A stretch of DNA of 53,587 nucleotides from CAZXYS01 sp964645005 (GTDB lineage Bacteria > Bacteroidota > Ignavibacteria > Kapaibacteriales > UBA2268): positions 1-53,587 of the forward strand of contig CAZXYS010000029.1 of assembly GCA_964645005.1 (NCBI GenBank). The letters are read 5' to 3'. Shown one piece after another: positions 8,668 to 17,009 of this stretch. The position numbers were made by a program, and so were the translations under genes. A model generated the notes under the pieces. The model was not told the origin of the DNA and made no database searches. It saw only the letters and a program-made list of their open reading frames with translations. The number at the start of each line of letters is the position of its first letter. The stretch's first letter is position 1.

Positions 8668-9363
8668 ATGGAAAACAGAAGAGAATTCTTATATACTACC
8701 GGAGCAATAGCAGCAGGGGCAGCATTGGGCAGCACATTTACACCTGCAGAAGCCAAAGCTCAAGGTGCAGGAGAACTTACGGAACACAAACTCCCCCCTC
8801 TCCCCTATTCTTACGATGCTCTGGAGCCTTACATCGACACCCAGACCATGAAACTGCATCACGACATTCATCATGCCGGATATGTTAGAGGCTTGAACAA
8901 AGCGGAAAAAGCCCTTGCAGAAGCCAGAGCTTCGGGAGATTTCTCCAAAGTCCAGTACTGGCAGCGCGAACTCGCATTCAATGGCGCAGGTGCTTTCCTC
9001 CACGATATTTTCTGGAGATGCATGACCCCCAACGCAAAGAAAAATCCCCCAAGCAAGCTGGCGAATAAGATAAATCAGGATTTCGGCAGCTTCGACGCAT
9101 TCAAAAACCATTTCATAGCGGCTGCTTCATCAGTGGAAGGAAGCGGCTGGGGTATGCTCGCCCAGAGAACCACCGACAAGAGACTTGTTATTCTTCAAAT
9201 AGAGAATCACCAGAAATTCACGACATGGGATCTCTTTCCACTCATGTGCGTCGACGTCTGGGAACACGCTTACTACCTTAAATACCAGAACAGACGCGGC
9301 GAATACGTCAAAAACTGGTGGAATGTCATTAATTGGGACTTCGTACAGAAAAATATGGTGTAG
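8668..9363 (+). CDS. sod: Exported Fe/Mn superoxide dismutase with Tat-like signal
   Basis: This enzyme dismutates superoxide to oxygen and peroxide. The N-terminus NRREFLYTTGAIAAGAALG fits a twin-arginine signal (R4-R5), so the folded, metal-loaded enzyme is probably exported. The metal ligands are H64, H112, D196 and H200, and the gateway tyrosine is Y72. The second-sphere position that is Gln in classical Mn enzymes is E157 (VEGSGW), and the Fe-type Gln position is not Gln either. Metal preference is therefore not readable by the classic rule. It is monocistronic, with its own TTTG/TAAATTTG promoter. A 231-residue length fits a family member plus signal. Confidence 0.95.
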   Translation: MENRREFLYTTGAIAAGAALGSTFTPAEAKAQGAGELTEHKLPPLPYSYDALEPYIDTQTMKLHHDIHHAGYVRGLNKAEKALAEARASGDFSKVQYWQRELAFNGAGAFLHDIFWRCMTPNAKKNPPSKLANKINQDFGSFDAFKNHFIAAASSVEGSGWGMLAQRTTDKRLVILQIENHQKFTTWDLFPLMCVDVWEHAYYLKYQNRRGEYVKNWWNVINWDFVQKNMV

Positions 9364-10022
9364 GATAATCAGACTTTTAAGGGTGTCTCTTAAGTTGATT
9401 TAAGATTTCACACTTCGAGTACGCTTAGAAGGAAAAAACAACATTAAAGGGTGAAGCTGCCTCATAAGAGCTAAATTTTTGTATGACATCCTATTTAGCT
9501 CAGTGAGGGAGCCAGTATTTATCCTATATTTTTCATTAGAACTCTTCAGTACCGCTAACAAATTACAATTCATCATTTTAGAAGAACCACCCCGTAAAGC
9601 CTTCGGCTTCGCTCCCCCTCCCTTACTAAGGAGAGGAAAATAAGGGCTGGTTAATTTGTTAGGGTTAAATTGTTTATGCTAATGAAAGAATAATCTAATG
9701 AAATATCCCATCTAACACTTTTGTAAGCATAAGTCTCCCATAGGGTTATCAAAAACCAAGGGTTAAATAAGAATCCACACCGCCCTCGCCGCGCTAAAGC
9801 GTAGTTTCCGCTGAGCTGCAACTGCGCTCGGGCACCTCTCAAAGAGGGGAATCTAAATGAATTAGCTGTTTTTTGCCACAAATGCAATTTTTGTATTGTG
9901 AATCCGGGATTATTGTATTTTGAATCAGGAAAAAAACAGGGATGAATCACAACGAACCCCAAAATCATCCAACCAACATACTTTTTAATTACAACCCCGT
10001 AACCCTATGTCAGCAGCCATTT
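9364..10022. repeat. Repeat-rich intergenic region, composite repeat copy A
   Basis: No real gene is seen here. From about 9584 to 9925 the sequence is homologous to 16380-16575 and 21420-21656. Shared words include CATAGGGTTATCAAAAACCA, GGTTAAATA, CCCTCAAAGA and GCCACAAATGCAA. The left part (9584-9655) is a degenerate palindrome with AACCACCCC and GGCTGGTT arms. On the minus strand the repeat leaves an open frame (phrase NPWFLITLWET) that recurs in the other copies but is not a gene. 9381-9530 holds further short inverted fragments. Confidence 0.75.
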
Positions 10023-11033
10023 TTATTTCAGCTTCTTCTCGAACAACCCGCTAAAGACAGCTGCCTTCCAGGCGAAGTCGCGGTTGTCATTTTCGATAGC
10101 GCATTTTGCCGTGTATTCGAGGTAAGCTATGCTTTTAGGGTGCTTGATGTCGGCGAAATTAAGTGCTACGCTCAGCATTTTCTTATAATCATTGAAGCGC
10201 ATGTAGCGGAAAAAGGAATCTTCTGAGCCGTCGAGCCGCTCGTAATTTTTCATGAATGATTCGACTTCTTCCTCTTTTGGAATATAATCCACGAGTCCGA
10301 AGCGCCCGAGATTATTCGCCGTGTAGATATGCGATCGTTTCATGAAATCGGGAAGCTGCTGATAGCCAAGACCTTTGATAGCGCCGGGTTTCGGCACATC
10401 GAAGATGGCGTCGCCGCTGGCGCGGGTGTACCAGTGCTTGCCGTTCCTGCCGACGTGATCGAGCATCTGCGGATCGAGAAAGCCGTCGTCCATTATCAAT
10501 TCATTTGCGATATGGAATTTGACAATCTCGCAAATTGCCAGATTGCCCGAGCCGTGCTTCCCGCCGAGATCGACCATTTGCATGAGTTTACATTCCATCT
10601 GGAAGGGTGATTCGGCAACGCGTTTCGGCTTGACGATGTCCGAATCGACAGCAGTGAAGCCTGCTTTTTCGAATTCGTCAACATCCGCGCCGAATTCGCA
10701 GGATGCGAGGTTTACCTGTTCGACCATGGAATATGTGACGGCGTGGATAACGCATTCGCCGGTGTTATTCAGGTTGTTATAGGTATCTTTGACAGTGTTG
10801 TTCCTGACGCGTCGGGAAGCTGAAAAAGCCACTACCGGCGGATTATGCCCGAAAGCATTGAAAAATGAGAAGGGCGAGAGATTGTTGACACCTTCCTCAC
10901 TAAGTGTTGATACAAATGCTATCGGTCGAGGCGCAACCCCGCCGAGAAGATATTTCCCGATCTGTTTCAATTCAAGATTCTTCGGCTCAATGCTGAGCAT
11001 GTTTTTACTTTCAGTAGGTTTGTTGTCTTTCAT
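10023..11033 (-). CDS. Flavin reductase-like domain protein of the homogentisate cluster
   Basis: The start is set at the ATG at 11033 (MKDNKPTESKNM); an in-frame TTG at 11060 is less likely because AAAGAG precedes the ATG. Residues about 10-210 form an FMN-binding split-barrel (flavin reductase/flavoredoxin) domain with the typical IGKYLLGGVAPRPIAFVSTL and NLSPFSFFNAFG stretches. About 110 further residues form a helical C-terminal extension not found in simple flavin reductases. It is the last gene of the tyrosine catabolic cluster, 197 bases after the hydrolase gene. Bacteroidota often carry such a gene next to homogentisate genes, but its role there is not established. It may supply reduced flavin or have a different redox role. 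Confidence 0.85.
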   Translation of the reverse strand: MKDNKPTESKNMLSIEPKNLELKQIGKYLLGGVAPRPIAFVSTLSEEGVNNLSPFSFFNAFGHNPPVVAFSASRRVRNNTVKDTYNNLNNTGECVIHAVTYSMVEQVNLASCEFGADVDEFEKAGFTAVDSDIVKPKRVAESPFQMECKLMQMVDLGGKHGSGNLAICEIVKFHIANELIMDDGFLDPQMLDHVGRNGKHWYTRASGDAIFDVPKPGAIKGLGYQQLPDFMKRSHIYTANNLGRFGLVDYIPKEEEVESFMKNYERLDGSEDSFFRYMRFNDYKKMLSVALNFADIKHPKSIAYLEYTAKCAIENDNRDFAWKAAVFSGLFEKKLK

Positions 11034-11069
11034 TTTATCTCTTTTTATTAATGTTAACAAATATTATTA

Positions 11070-11225
11070 AATCATTCCTACCCTCTAGCGTGGGAATGAA
11101 ATACTTGACGCTCCAGCGTCTGTCTTATCTTTTAGAATCCACCACGCCACGCCTTCGGCGCGACACCCCTCAATGAAGGGAATTATTACTTTAACCTGTA
11201 ACCTGTGGCCCGCAGCCTGTAACCA
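11070..11225. repeat. Fragmentary repeats between catabolic genes
   Basis: 11138-11185 carries a shortened version of the composite repeat (GAATCCACCACGCC, then ACCCCTCAATGAAGGGAATT). 11187-11223 is low-complexity DNA built from ACCTGTAACCTGTGG-like words. Similar CTGTAGCC/GTTACTGG words occur at 13528-13560 and 13652-13688 behind other genes of the cluster. Confidence 0.5.
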
Positions 11226-11230
11226 ATGAA

Positions 11231-12250
11231 TCATACATTCTTCTTTTTAGATAAAATCGATCTTTCATCGCCATTATAGACGATCTTGTTTGTCAAAACG
11301 CCTAAGCCGTCGATGGCGAGTTCGATGGTATCACCGTTTTCAAGCCAGACGGGGGTATAGTCTTCGCCTTTTTCCTGGGCGAGCCTGCGGCGGGTGCCGT
11401 TAAGCTCGAGGTAGCAGCCCGTACCGACAGTGCCGGAACCGATGACATCACCCGGAAATACATCCACGCCATACGAGCAGCGCTCGATTATCTCGGCGAA
11501 AGTGTAGGTCATATCCTTAGCGTTGCCTTCTGAAATCTGCCCGCCGTTATGTTTGGCGGTCATTTTCATGTCAAATTGATTGCCGCGGTCGGTTTTGATA
11601 AGGCAGTCTTCAAGCTCATCCTTGGTGACGAGCCAAGGACCTATCGCAGTTGCGAAATCCTTGCCCTTCGCCGGACCGAGATTCAGCTTCATTTCTTCCA
11701 TTTGAAGCTGGCGGGCTGAAAAATCATTCATGATCGTATAGCCGATGATGTGATCGTCAGCGTCTTTCGCTTCAATATTCCTGCCTTTTTTGCCGACGAC
11801 AGCGGCGAGTTCGAGTTCGAAGTCCAGCTTCAGCAGATGATCTTTTTCTACTACGAGATCGCCTTCGCCGATAATGCTGTTGTGGTTCGTGAAGTAGAAA
11901 ACCGGGAACTGATCGAATTCCGGTATCATATCGACGCCGCGGTTCTTTCTCGCAGAGGCGACATGCTGGCGAAATGCATAAGCATCCCGACAGGAAGCTG
12001 GATGCGGCACTGGCGCCAGCATCGACGGATTATTAACCGCAATATCGCTAAGCTCCTGCTGCGACAGCTTCTCGTTAAGCTCTTTTGCCTTGTCGAGGTA
12101 AGTGGCGCTGCCGTTGAGGAAATCGTTCATATTCGACGGCAGATCGACGCTGAAATGCGCGGCTGTCTTCTGCAGATCAATGATCGAGCCGTTGATGTAT
12201 AGTCCTAATCTCTCTTGATTTTCGCCATTTAGGAAAGAAACAAGTTTCAT
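11231..12250 (-). CDS. fahA: Fumarylacetoacetate hydrolase family protein
   Basis: This enzyme performs the last step of tyrosine breakdown, splitting 4-fumarylacetoacetate into fumarate and acetoacetate. The 339-residue protein shows the FAH core: acidic metal ligands in LDFELELAAVVGKKGRN (E145, E147), D176 in IMNDFSARQ, the KGKDFATAIGPW stretch near 195-206, and the GSGTVGTGCYLE loop. It is shorter than the mammalian enzyme (about 420) and resembles the bacterial form. It follows the aminotransferase gene by 35 bases and shares strand with the homogentisate genes, so co-transcription is likely. Other FAH-family activities (acylpyruvases) are possible, but context supports the tyrosine role. 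Confidence 0.93.
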   Translation of the reverse strand: MKLVSFLNGENQERLGLYINGSIIDLQKTAAHFSVDLPSNMNDFLNGSATYLDKAKELNEKLSQQELSDIAVNNPSMLAPVPHPASCRDAYAFRQHVASARKNRGVDMIPEFDQFPVFYFTNHNSIIGEGDLVVEKDHLLKLDFELELAAVVGKKGRNIEAKDADDHIIGYTIMNDFSARQLQMEEMKLNLGPAKGKDFATAIGPWLVTKDELEDCLIKTDRGNQFDMKMTAKHNGGQISEGNAKDMTYTFAEIIERCSYGVDVFPGDVIGSGTVGTGCYLELNGTRRRLAQEKGEDYTPVWLENGDTIELAIDGLGVLTNKIVYNGDERSILSKKKNV

Positions 12251-12285
12251 TAAACAGCCTTTTATTTGATTCTACATAATTATCA

Positions 12286-13398
12286 TTAAAAATTAAATTT
12301 TTCTTTCAACTCTTTGTACACTATTTCGAATACTTCCGCCGCATATTCAGTATCCTCTACTTTTGCAGTGCTGATGCGGATTCCGTTGGGTATACCGAAC
12401 GCGGGCAGCGGTCGTACCATAACACTGCGGCTGTAGCATTTTTGAGAAAATTCAAAAGCGATCTCGCCGCTGGGCAGCGCCATGAAAACAAAATTTGCAT
12501 GAGGTTCAACGTAGTCTATACCTAATTCTTTTAATTTACTAAGGATTATTTCAAGTGACTTATCGTTGGTTTTCAGTGTTTCCTTAACAAATTCCTTATC
12601 ATCAAATGCAGCAATGGCTGCTTTTTGAGCGACCATGCTGGGTTCGAAGGGCAGTTTGACTTTATATACTGTTTGTATCAATTCTTCCGATCCTATTGCA
12701 TAGCCCATTCTTACACCGGCGAGACCGTGAGTCTTTGACAGAGTGCGCATGACAATTAAATTGGGATAATCGAATTCGAGTCCGTCGAGGAAACCTTCAT
12801 GCTGCTTTGCGTAGAGAGAATAAGCTTCGTCGAGGATGACGAGCTTATCTTCGGGCACTTTTGCAATAAAATTGACGAATTCGCCGCGGGTAAACATAGT
12901 GCCTGTCGGGTTATTTGGATTGGCGAGATACACTATCCGCGTTTCATCAGTGATGTTGTTAAAAATCTCTTCTAAATCGTAAGCCCGGTTTTTCAGGGGG
13001 ATAGTCTTGATCTTGCGTCCCAGCTTGTTTGTCATCACAAAAATGCCTACGAAAGTCCCGGAAGCTGTAAGCACTTCATCGCCTACATCTGCGAAAGAAT
13101 TGATTATATGTGCCAGCAGCGATTCCGACCCATGCCCGCAGATTATCTTTTCCTGCGGTACGTTATGATATTCGGAAATTTTGGCGGCAAGCTCGCTGCC
13201 CATAGGATCAGGATATAGCGATTGGGTTTCTATCGCTTCTATCATGGCTTTTTTCGCGAGGGGCGACGGACCCAGCGGATTCTCGTTGGAAGCCATCATT
13301 ATGGGCTTCTTTTCAGGAAATAATAATTCGGGTTTTTCCTGCTGACTACCTGCTTTATAAGCTCTTAAATTCTTAACGTACTCGGGTACTTTTATCAT
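12286..13398 (-). CDS. HisC-like pyridoxal-phosphate aminotransferase (probable aromatic amino acid transaminase)
   Basis: This 370-residue class I/II aminotransferase resembles histidinol-phosphate aminotransferase. It has the SNENPLGPSP substrate-end motif (about 37-46), NPNNPTG (160-166), the DEAYS segment and the PLP lysine K222 in TLSKTHGLAGVRMGY. No other histidine biosynthesis gene is near. It lies between homogentisate dioxygenase and fumarylacetoacetate hydrolase, so the likely job is tyrosine to 4-hydroxyphenylpyruvate. HisC paralogues are known to accept aromatic amino acids. The alternative is a genuine HisC placed here by chance. The fold call is certain, the substrate is inferred. 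Confidence 0.88.
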   Translation of the reverse strand: MIKVPEYVKNLRAYKAGSQQEKPELLFPEKKPIMMASNENPLGPSPLAKKAMIEAIETQSLYPDPMGSELAAKISEYHNVPQEKIICGHGSESLLAHIINSFADVGDEVLTASGTFVGIFVMTNKLGRKIKTIPLKNRAYDLEEIFNNITDETRIVYLANPNNPTGTMFTRGEFVNFIAKVPEDKLVILDEAYSLYAKQHEGFLDGLEFDYPNLIVMRTLSKTHGLAGVRMGYAIGSEELIQTVYKVKLPFEPSMVAQKAAIAAFDDKEFVKETLKTNDKSLEIILSKLKELGIDYVEPHANFVFMALPSGEIAFEFSQKCYSRSVMVRPLPAFGIPNGIRISTAKVEDTEYAAEVFEIVYKELKEKFNF

Positions 13399-13499
13399 AT
13401 CTAATTTCTATATATTTGGAAAATACTAAACCTTAAATTTAGTAAATTTTCCACAATCCGCATTATTCTATACTTATTAATATTATAAAATTGAATTGC

Positions 13500-13683
13500 T
13501 AAGAACAGTTAATACTATATGGAAATAGGTTACTGGCAACAGGTTACTGGCTACTGGTTTAAGAAAGAATAGTACCAGCACATTGGATTTATTAATATTG
13601 ATTCCTGCCCTGCAAAGCAGGATCTACAGACATTCGCAGGAATGACTTTTTTCCTGTAGCCTGTAGCCGTTTGCCGTTCGCCA
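13500..13683. repeat. Repeat fragments behind homogentisate dioxygenase
   Basis: 13528-13560 has tandem-like GGTTACTGGCAACAGG words. 13600-13648 is a minus-strand copy of an approximately 50-base repeat also found at 20410-20460, with the shared core ATCCTGCTTT(G/A)GCAGGGCAGGAATC-like, read on the appropriate strand. 13652-13688 repeats CTGTAGCC/GCCGTT words. No gene is seen. Confidence 0.5.
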
Positions 13684-14868
13684 TTAGCCGTCTTTCCCCT
13701 GATCTCCTTCAAGCCATGACTTATGATATTCGGGATCCATCACTTCTTTCACATTTTTCGTCACGCGCAGGGGCTGGAATGTGTCAATCATTACCGCGTA
13801 TTCGTCGGTTTTTTCGGCGCCGACAGAGGCTTCCGTCTTGCCGGGCTGCGGACCGTGCGGTATTCCGAGCGGATGAAGCGTTATCGAACCTTCCTTCACG
13901 CCCTTGCGGGACATGAAGTCGCCCTCGAAGTAATAGAGAACCTCGGCGCTGTCCACGTTCGAGTGGAAATACGGCGCCGGTATAGCCTGAGGATGAAAAT
14001 CGAACAGCCGCGGACAGAAATTGCACAGTACAAAGCTCTCGGTATTGAAAGCCAGGTGTACCGGCGGCGGTAAGTGCAGCTTTCCAACCTTCGGCGCATA
14101 ATCTCTTATATTGAAGGCGAATGGATAGACATAGCCGTCCCAGCCGATCAAATCGAATGGGTGGTGCGGCATGATGTATTCGTACTGCTTGTCGCCAGCT
14201 TTTATGAGAACGCTGAATTCGCCCTTCTCGTCGTAAGGTTCGAAATACTCGGGTAGTTTGAAATCGCGCTCGCAGTAGGGCGCATCTTCGGTTAGCTGAC
14301 CGTATTCATTTCTGAAATGCTTCGGTATGTCATAAGGTGTATCCGATTCCACCACCATTATCTTGCTGTTCTCGAAATCGTCGAAGTGCATCTGGTAGAT
14401 AATTCCGCGCGGGACGATTATCTGGTCGCCCGGAACAAATTTCATTTTGCCGAATTCGGAAATGAACTCGCCGGTGCCGTAGTGAATGAAGATGTACTCG
14501 TGGTGGTAAGAATTTTTCAGGAAATAATCCGGGTTTTCAGTAACGAAAGCCGTGCTGATGCGGCAATGTTCGTTTTGCATCCAGACATTTCGCGCAGTAT
14601 AGAAATCACCCTGCTTTTTGAGGTCGTTCGTGTAAAAATGGAAGTGCTGAAGCGGGGCTTCATTCCATGAAACATCCTCTAAATCGGGTTTTTCACTGAT
14701 ACGCAGAGTCTTCGTGGGCATGTACAGGTGATATTTGTTCGAATAAATGCCCGAGAAGCCCTTGGTGCTGAAGTGCTCTTCCCTGTAGAGGGATTCGCCG
14801 TCTTCCTTGTAAAAAGTTGTATGCCTTTTCGGCGGTATTTTACCAAGTTTGTGATAAAAAGGCATCAT
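13684..14868 (-). CDS. hmgA: Homogentisate 1,2-dioxygenase
   Basis: This non-haem iron enzyme opens the ring of homogentisate to maleylacetoacetate. The double-cupin protein is 394 residues, slightly shorter than the human enzyme. The iron ligands of the family are visible as H302 (FHSNVDSAE), E309 and H338 (PLGIPHGPQPG). The N-terminal half contains the paired-cupin phrases EYIFIHYGTGEF and GDQIIVPRGIIYQM. It lies 84 bases downstream of the hydroxyphenylpyruvate dioxygenase gene on the same strand, forming steps two and three of the pathway. The start at an ATG doublet (MMPFYHKLGKIP) matches the usual N-terminus. Confidence 0.95.
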   Translation of the reverse strand: MMPFYHKLGKIPPKRHTTFYKEDGESLYREEHFSTKGFSGIYSNKYHLYMPTKTLRISEKPDLEDVSWNEAPLQHFHFYTNDLKKQGDFYTARNVWMQNEHCRISTAFVTENPDYFLKNSYHHEYIFIHYGTGEFISEFGKMKFVPGDQIIVPRGIIYQMHFDDFENSKIMVVESDTPYDIPKHFRNEYGQLTEDAPYCERDFKLPEYFEPYDEKGEFSVLIKAGDKQYEYIMPHHPFDLIGWDGYVYPFAFNIRDYAPKVGKLHLPPPVHLAFNTESFVLCNFCPRLFDFHPQAIPAPYFHSNVDSAEVLYYFEGDFMSRKGVKEGSITLHPLGIPHGPQPGKTEASVGAEKTDEYAVMIDTFQPLRVTKNVKEVMDPEYHKSWLEGDQGKDG

Positions 14869-14951
14869 GTCCTCGCTTGATTATTTGTAATATGTTCGGT
14901 AGATTAGATGTGCCACACTTTTAAAGTGCAACACAACTTACTTAAAATTTC

Positions 14952-16109
14952 TTATACCAAATTTCCTCTTTTTTCCTGGTCGCGCTCGATGGACTCGAAC
15001 AGAGCCTGGAAATTGCCCTGACCAAAGCCTGTGGCGCCCTGTTTCCTCTGGATAATTTCATAGAAAAATGTCGGGCGGTCGCCTATCGGCTTTGTGAAAA
15101 GCTGCAATAAGTAACCAGTGCCTTCCACATCGCAAAGGATGCCATACTCGCGAAGGTCGTCCATGTTTTCTTCAAGGTCGAAATCTTTCTTCGCGAGATC
15201 CTCGTAATATGTCTCAGGTACATCGAGGAATTCAACGCCGTTTTTGCGCATATTTTTGATAGTAGTGACAATGTCTCTTGTGGCAATGGCGATATGCTGA
15301 ATTCCCGAGCCAAAGTATTCCTGCGTGTATTCTTCTATCTGCGAGAGTTTTGCCGATTCGAAAGGTTCATTTATTGGATTTTTAATAATTGAATCTTTCG
15401 AACGGACTACCTTGGAAAGCAGAGCGGAATACTGTGTCGATATGTCGCCCGGTCCGAAATTAATGAATGTCTCGAAGTCCAAAGAGCGATTTATATAATT
15501 TGCCCAGTAATCCATTTCGTTGATATGGACATTGCCGACAATATGATCAATGAATTTTAAGCCGGTGGGCTCTCTTTGTAGTTCAAAACTTTGTACCGGC
15601 TCACCGAATCCCGGCTTGAGTATCCCGCCGTAATTATCGCGGTTGATGAAATTGATTTCGCAGTCGTCATACAGACGGATAGCCGCCTCTTCGACATAGC
15701 CGTAGGAATCTTCCGTTTTATAAGGTTTTCTTATGGGTACGGCGCCATTCTGGCAGGCTCTTTCGAAAGAATCGCGCACGTCGGCGACTTCGGCGGACCA
15801 TCTCTTGACGCCGTCGCCGTGCAGTTGCTGGAAGCGCTGAATATCGTCAGTGCCTGGTTTCAGAGCGGATGTGATCACTATTTTCAGACCGTGAGTCCCT
15901 TCGAGATAGTATGAACAGCGGTCTTTAACGCCTGTTTCGGGTCCTCCGTAAGCTTTTATTTCCAGCCCCATGGCTTTTGCGTGCCAGTAGGCAACCATTT
16001 TCGCAGAGCCAACGTAGAATTCGACGTAGTCGTATCCTCGGATGCCCATCGAATTTGAATCATCGGGAACCTTGGCGGGAACACCGCCATAGCAAATATC
16101 CATTTCCAT
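14952..16109 (-). CDS. hpd: 4-hydroxyphenylpyruvate dioxygenase
   Basis: This Fe(II) enzyme of the vicinal oxygen chelate fold converts 4-hydroxyphenylpyruvate to homogentisate. The ligand triad is H189 (FIDHIVGNV), H272 (GIQHIAIATRD) and E351 (FFYEIIQR), followed by the closing GFGQGNFQALFESIERDQ helix that caps the active site in this family. The 385-residue length is normal. It is the first gene of the tyrosine cluster, preceded by about 900 bases of repeat-rich DNA, so the operon promoter should lie near 16115-16240. Product and pathway are very well supported. Confidence 0.97.
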   Translation of the reverse strand: MEMDICYGGVPAKVPDDSNSMGIRGYDYVEFYVGSAKMVAYWHAKAMGLEIKAYGGPETGVKDRCSYYLEGTHGLKIVITSALKPGTDDIQRFQQLHGDGVKRWSAEVADVRDSFERACQNGAVPIRKPYKTEDSYGYVEEAAIRLYDDCEINFINRDNYGGILKPGFGEPVQSFELQREPTGLKFIDHIVGNVHINEMDYWANYINRSLDFETFINFGPGDISTQYSALLSKVVRSKDSIIKNPINEPFESAKLSQIEEYTQEYFGSGIQHIAIATRDIVTTIKNMRKNGVEFLDVPETYYEDLAKKDFDLEENMDDLREYGILCDVEGTGYLLQLFTKPIGDRPTFFYEIIQRKQGATGFGQGNFQALFESIERDQEKRGNLV

Positions 16110-16242
16110 AGTTAATTCCCTTGGTTTATATTAAAAATTCTGAGTGTCTTAAAGTATATCAATTATTTACCAACGATTAAAATTTGCTATTAGTTTAGGC
16201 TAAGAATGTTTTGAGAAATGATTTAACCAAGAAATTTCATTT

Positions 16243-16575
16243 GAAGAATTCCCTAATCCCTAAATACCTTCTCACAAGTGGAGAAGGGTCTTTCTGTGTA
16301 ATAAGAAATTCTTACATCCTTCTCCCTGCGGGAGAAGGGCTGGGGATGAGGGTGAATAAGAGATTGTTTTTGTTCTGATGCAAAATCCCATCTAACACTT
16401 TTGTAAGCACTGGTATTCCATAGGGTTATCAAAAACCAGGGGTTAAATAGAATCCACCCCGCCATAGCCACGCTCGGGCACCCCTCAAAGAGGGGAATTC
16501 CGTCAGATGTAACATCTGACGGGACGTTCTGAGGCGAGTTAGCTGTTTTTGCCATAAATGCAGGTTTTGTATTTT
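16243..16575. repeat. Composite intergenic repeat, copy B
   Basis: This collinear match to 21284-21656 begins with GAATTCCCTAATCCCTAAAT, continues through AGTGGAGAAG and GAGAAGGGCTGG, and ends with GCCATAAATGCAGG. It contains an inner palindrome GTCAGATGTAACATCTGAC. Copy A (9584-9925) shares only the right-hand two thirds. A minus-strand open frame in it resembles that in the other copies because the DNA is homologous, not because it is a gene. Confidence 0.8.
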
Positions 16576-16704
16576 GGATTTGGATTTAATTTTTGATAGA
16601 TGAAACTTTTGAACTTGAAGACTGACGGCATTTTTTAGAGTTTTAAGTTCTAAATTTTAAATTACCCCAGTATATTTCATTATTATTAATAAAACAGCGC
16701 TAAA

Positions 16705-16780
16705 ATGTCATTGCGACCGCAACGAAGCAAACTCAGTGAGGGCAGGGATTACTTCGTCGCTTAACTCCTTGCAATGACAA
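16705..16780. repeat. Short inverted repeat with TGTCATTGC ends
   Basis: The segment starts TGTCATTGCGACC and ends CCTTGCAATGACA, giving imperfect inverted ends with a partly self-complementary middle (ACGAAGC, CTTCGTCGC). This is the look of the very common TCATTGCGAG-type palindromic repeats of bacterial genomes. Confidence 0.55.
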
Positions 16781-16856
16781 TTTTGAACCCATTTTTTTAA
16801 TTTGAATAGACTTATATCCGAATAAATCGCCTATTCCAAGAAACTCCCCCCTTCAT

Positions 16857-16983
16857 AGAGGCTGACTCAAAAATCATTTTTGTCAATCCTTCGAATCTGC
16901 TCAGTGTGACAATCCCATTAACACTCGTTTTTGACATCCTTATCGGAGTCGAAAGATAGAAAAAAAGACTTATGGACAGACCC
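16857..16983. repeat. Long imperfect inverted repeat (MITE-like) downstream of the beta-oxidation operon
   Basis: The left arm reads GGCTGACTCAAAAATC, then TTTTTGTCAATCCTTCGA. The right arm reads as its approximate reverse complement (GGAGTCGAAAGATAGAAAAA, then GACTTATGGACAGACCC). The right-arm sequence is related to 100-161 and 22040-22100. It lies 27 bases past the stop of the fusion gene and could also fold as a transcription-stopping hairpin. Confidence 0.55.
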
Positions 16984-17009
16984 AAAGGAAATAATGAGAA
17001 TTATAATTC

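Noticed and set aside
9651..9968. Minus-strand reading frame (105 codons) with phrase NPWFLITLWET
   Set aside because: It lies wholly in the composite intergenic repeat; similar frames in the other copies follow from DNA homology and differ by indels outside the short shared phrase.
12286..13398. Annotation as histidine-biosynthesis hisC
   Set aside because: No other his gene is nearby and the gene is embedded in the tyrosine pathway; kept as HisC-like with an inferred aromatic role.
16253..16555. Minus-strand reading frame (100 codons) in repeat copy B
   Set aside because: Repeat-derived, with no ribosome site and no domain; its ends differ from those of the frames in copies A and C.
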